Below, piece after piece: positions 4,098 to 6,213 of a DNA stretch of 6,213 nucleotides (positions are counted from its first letter, which is position 1; each line of letters begins with the position of its first letter). The position numbers and the translations under genes were made by a program. Location: the NCBI GenBank assembly GCA_019310195.1, contig JAFDET010000286.1, positions 1-6,213 on the forward strand, read 5' to 3'. The notes under the pieces are model-generated. The model was not told the DNA's origin. It saw only the letters and a list, made by a program, of their open reading frames with translations, and made no database searches. Origin of the DNA: Deltaproteobacteria bacterium. GTDB lineage: Bacteria; Myxococcota_A; UBA9160; JAFDET01.

Positions 4098-6040
4098 ACG
4101 AACGAGAGGGCCGCGTGGGCGGACTCCTTCATCACGTCGCCCAGCTGGCCGGTCAACACCAGGCCCCGCCCCCGGGTGAGGGTCGCCTCGACGCCCAGCA
4201 CCTCGCCGCCGGACTCGGTCCAGGCCAGACCGTTGGTCACGCCCACCTGGCCACCGGCGGCCGGCGGATCGGGTCGCACGGGCGCCGGCCCCAGCAGCTT
4301 GCCGAGCCGGTTGTGCGACACGGACACGGGCCGTTCGTCGCCCTCGGCGGCGCGCCGGGCCACCTTGCGGCACACCGCCGCCAGCTTCCGCTCCAGGTTC
4401 CGGACGCCGGCCTCCTGAGTGTACTCGCACGCCAGACGCATGAGCGCCGCCTCCGAGATCCGCAGGCGATCCTCGGGAAGGCCGTGGGCCTCCGTCTGCC
4501 GGGGTAGCAGGTGCCGCTGGGCGATCTCGAGCTTCTCCTCGGGCGTATAGCCGGAGAGCTGGATGATCTCCATGCGGTCGCGCAGCGGCGCCGGAATGGG
4601 ATCGAGTTGGTTCGCCGTAGCGATGAAGAGCACCCGCGACAGGTCGAAGGGCAGGTTCAGGTAGTGGTCGCTGAAGCGTGCATTCTGCTCCGGGTCCAGC
4701 ACCTCCAGCAGCGCGGCTGCCGGGTCGCCGCGGAAGTCCGCGCCGAGCTTGTCCACCTCGTCGAGCATGAAGACCGGGTTGTTGGTGCCCGCCTGCTTGA
4801 TTCCCTGCAGGATACGGCCGGGAAGCGCGCCTACGTAGGTGCGCCGGTGACCGCGGATCTCAGCCTCGTCGCGGATCCCGCCCAGGGAGAGGCGCACGAA
4901 CTCACGGCCCATGGCCCGCGCGATCGAGCGGCCGAGCGAGGTCTTGCCCACACCCGGCGGCCCGGAGAAGCAGAGGATCGGACCGCGCGCGTCGCGTCGC
5001 AGCTTGTAGACGGCCAGCAGCTCGAGGATCCGCTCCTTGACGCTGCTCAGGTGACTGTGGTCCTCGTCCAGGATCTCGCGCGCCCGCACCAGGTCCAGCG
5101 GCTCGGTGGAGCCCCGCGACCACGGCATGTCCACGAGCCAGTCCAGGTAGATCCGCACCACCTGCGCCTCGGCGCCGTCGGGGTGCATGCGTTCCAGACG
5201 CCGGAGCTGCCGCTGGGCCTCGTCCAGCGACTCCTCGGGCATGCCGGCTTCCTCGATCTTCTGGCGGTACTCCTCGATCTCCTCGACGCGGCCGTCGCCC
5301 TCGCCCAGCTCCAGCTGGATCGCGCGCAGCTGCTCGCGCAGGAAGTGCTCGCGCTGGCCGCGGGACATCTCCTCGCGGGCGATGGACTGGATCTCGGCCT
5401 GGACCGAGGTGACCTCCAGCTCGCGACGCAGGAAGGCGTCGACCCGTCGCAACCGCACCAGGGGATCCACCACCTCGAGGATCTCCTGGGACTCCTCCAC
5501 GCGCAGCGGAACGTTGGACGCCACCAGGTCCGCCAGCCGCCCGGGCTCCTGCACGTCGGCGGTGACCGACAGCACCTCGGGCGGGAGATTCTTCAGCGGA
5601 AGCAGCTCTTCGACGCGAGCGCGCACCGTGCGCACCAGCGCCTCGGCCTCGACCGACCACTCCGCCTGAACGTCCGCGGGAACCGGGGTGGCCCGGACCC
5701 ACAGGGCCGGGTCCTGCTCCTGGAATCGATCCACTCGGGCGCGCGCCAATCCCTGCACCAGGGTCTTCACGCGGCCGTCCGGCAGGCGCAGAATGCGCAT
5801 CACCATGGCCACGGTGCCCACCGCATGCAGATCGTCGGGCGACGGCTCTTCCAGACTGCCGTCGCGCTGGGTCACCAGCAGCAGCAGCCGATCGCCGGCC
5901 AGCGCGTCCTCGACCGCCGCGATGGATCGCTCGCGGGCGACAAAGATCGGCAGGACCATGTAGGGAAAGACGACCAGCTCCCGGAGCGGGAGCACAGGAA
6001 GCTCTTCGGGAATCTCGAAACGCGAAGTAGGGTCAGTCAC
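3950..6040 (-). CDS. lon: ATP-dependent protease La (Lon), frame broken before the catalytic site
   Basis: Lon is a cytoplasmic AAA+ protease that unfolds and degrades damaged and regulatory proteins. Visible parts are the N-terminal substrate-binding domain (from LPVLPLRELVVFPYMVLP, residue 14, to about 205), a coiled-coil linker (about 205-300), Walker A GPPGVGKT (360-367), Walker B VFMLDEVD (423-430), sensor-1 TAN (475-477), GVRNLERK (545-552) and the start of the protease domain up to GQLGDVMKESAHAALSFVR (631-649). After Arg649 the frame is wrong: 47 unrelated residues follow to the stop at 3950. The conceptual 696-residue product lacks the Ser-Lys dyad, which lies in another frame downstream. 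Adding back 28 nt would give an 803-residue Lon, a normal length. The start is GTG at 6038-6040, with a weak GAAGAA upstream. As written, the product could bind ATP but not cleave peptide bonds. Confidence 0.93.
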   Translation of the reverse strand: MTDPTSRFEIPEELPVLPLRELVVFPYMVLPIFVARERSIAAVEDALAGDRLLLLVTQRDGSLEEPSPDDLHAVGTVAMVMRILRLPDGRVKTLVQGLARARVDRFQEQDPALWVRATPVPADVQAEWSVEAEALVRTVRARVEELLPLKNLPPEVLSVTADVQEPGRLADLVASNVPLRVEESQEILEVVDPLVRLRRVDAFLRRELEVTSVQAEIQSIAREEMSRGQREHFLREQLRAIQLELGEGDGRVEEIEEYRQKIEEAGMPEESLDEAQRQLRRLERMHPDGAEAQVVRIYLDWLVDMPWSRGSTEPLDLVRAREILDEDHSHLSSVKERILELLAVYKLRRDARGPILCFSGPPGVGKTSLGRSIARAMGREFVRLSLGGIRDEAEIRGHRRTYVGALPGRILQGIKQAGTNNPVFMLDEVDKLGADFRGDPAAALLEVLDPEQNARFSDHYLNLPFDLSRVLFIATANQLDPIPAPLRDRMEIIQLSGYTPEEKLEIAQRHLLPRQTEAHGLPEDRLRISEAALMRLACEYTQEAGVRNLERKLAAVCRKVARRAAEGDERPVSVSHNRLGKLLGPAPVRPDPPAAGGQVGVTNGLAWTESGGEVLGVEATLTRGRGLVLTGQLGDVMKESAHAALSFVRWRSWFATRCTCTSPPEPSPRTVRRRALPWPRPWRHWRAVFRCRATWP
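4094..4097 (-). other. Frame break in lon
   Basis: Upstream of this point the Lon homology uses codons ending at Arg649 (4094-4096); downstream it uses the frame that starts at 4097. E. coli Lon has 18 residues (54 nt) between the VVR and HVHVPEG motifs, whereas here only 26 nt lie between the Arg codon and HVHV. The difference is 28 nt, which is 1 modulo 3 and exactly explains the shift. Confidence 0.8.
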
Positions 6041-6045
6041 CGTGT

Positions 6046-6065
6046 CGATTCTTCGACGCGAATCG
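6046..6065. promoter_or_regulatory. Small inverted repeat just upstream of lon
   Basis: The 48-bp gap between the upstream gene's stop and the lon GTG holds CGATTC (6046-6051) and GAATCG (6060-6065), a 6-bp inverted repeat with an 8-bp spacer. An overlapping small stem GTCGA/TCGAC also occurs. It could be an operator for lon or a weak hairpin. There is no U-tract for a terminator, and no clear -35/-10 pair is seen. Confidence 0.2.
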
Positions 6066-6088
6066 CCGGCAACTTGAGACAGGTGGGA

Positions 6089-6213
6089 TCAGTCCAGGGA
6101 CACGATCTGGCCGTCCTGCACCGACAACAGGAAGGGTCGCTTCAAGGCATTCCCATCGGGCTGGATGCTGGTGATCCCGGAGACGCCCGGGTGCCCGCGT
6201 ACGGTGAGCAGGC
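6089..6213 (-). CDS. C-terminal end of an upstream protein, possibly a periplasmic-binding-fold (Peripla_BP_6-like) protein
   Basis: An open frame enters from the right edge and ends at TGA (6089-6091), giving 40 residues. The end reads HPGVSGITSIQPDGNALKRP and then FLLSVQDGQIVSLD. The pattern G-V-S-G ... x-D-G-x-x-x-K ... L-x-V-x-D-G resembles the C-terminal strands of branched-chain-amino-acid-type substrate-binding proteins and related lipoproteins such as penicillin-binding protein activators. That likeness is from memory of the family, not from a search. No domain with catalytic residues is in view, so the product call is weak, though an open frame with sensible composition ending 48 bp before lon is likely real coding sequence. 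Co-transcription with lon is possible given the short gap. Confidence 0.45.
   Translation of the reverse strand, partial: LLTVRGHPGVSGITSIQPDGNALKRPFLLSVQDGQIVSLD

Noticed and set aside
4094..4100. Programmed ribosomal frameshift in lon
   Set aside because: There is no slippery heptamer at the junction, and about nine residues expected between the motifs are missing altogether, which a frameshift cannot restore.

Overview
This window is GC-rich bacterial chromosome with every recognisable gene on the minus strand, so it reads from right to left. The high GC, dense 4-bp gene overlaps, GTG starts, a chemotaxis cluster and AGGAACGTCCC-type palindromic repeats would fit a deltaproteobacterial/Myxococcota-like or related environmental Gram-negative lineage. 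That assignment is inference and rests on no marker gene.

Layout in transcription order. (1) 6213-6089 is the last 40 codons of a gene entering from outside the window, tentatively a periplasmic-binding-fold protein. (2) 6040-3657 is lon, encoding ATP-dependent protease La. The AAA+ part is intact, but the reading frame breaks at about 4094-4097. Judged by family spacing, about 28 nt are missing just before the catalytic-serine motif. The first frame runs out of phase to 3950, while the true C-terminus with the Ser-Lys dyad lies in another frame. (3) 3656-3488 is an intergenic block made almost wholly of interleaved direct and inverted repeats, resembling a REP/BIME-type element. It fills the space between the lon stop and the thiL start. 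(4) 3486-2542 is thiL, thiamine-monophosphate kinase. (5) After 51 bp comes a tightly packed chemotaxis-type signalling cluster: a two-TM methyl-accepting protein with almost no periplasmic domain (2490-1189), a CheW-like coupling protein (1192-704), a CheY-like single-domain response regulator (707-336), and the Hpt-containing N-terminus of a CheA-like histidine kinase that leaves the window (331-1).

The mcp, cheW, cheY and cheA genes overlap by 4 nt or are 4 nt apart, and the last three have visible Shine-Dalgarno sequences, so they are almost certainly one translationally coupled operon. The receptor, coupling protein and kinase would form the sensory array, with the small receiver as its phosphoryl acceptor. 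thiL is co-directional and close upstream, so it may be co-transcribed, but no functional link is evident. I see no RNA gene, CRISPR array, integrase or transposase. I found no wholly new system. The two items most worth a second look are the broken lon frame and the lon-thiL repeat element, which appears to supply the thiL ribosome-binding site.
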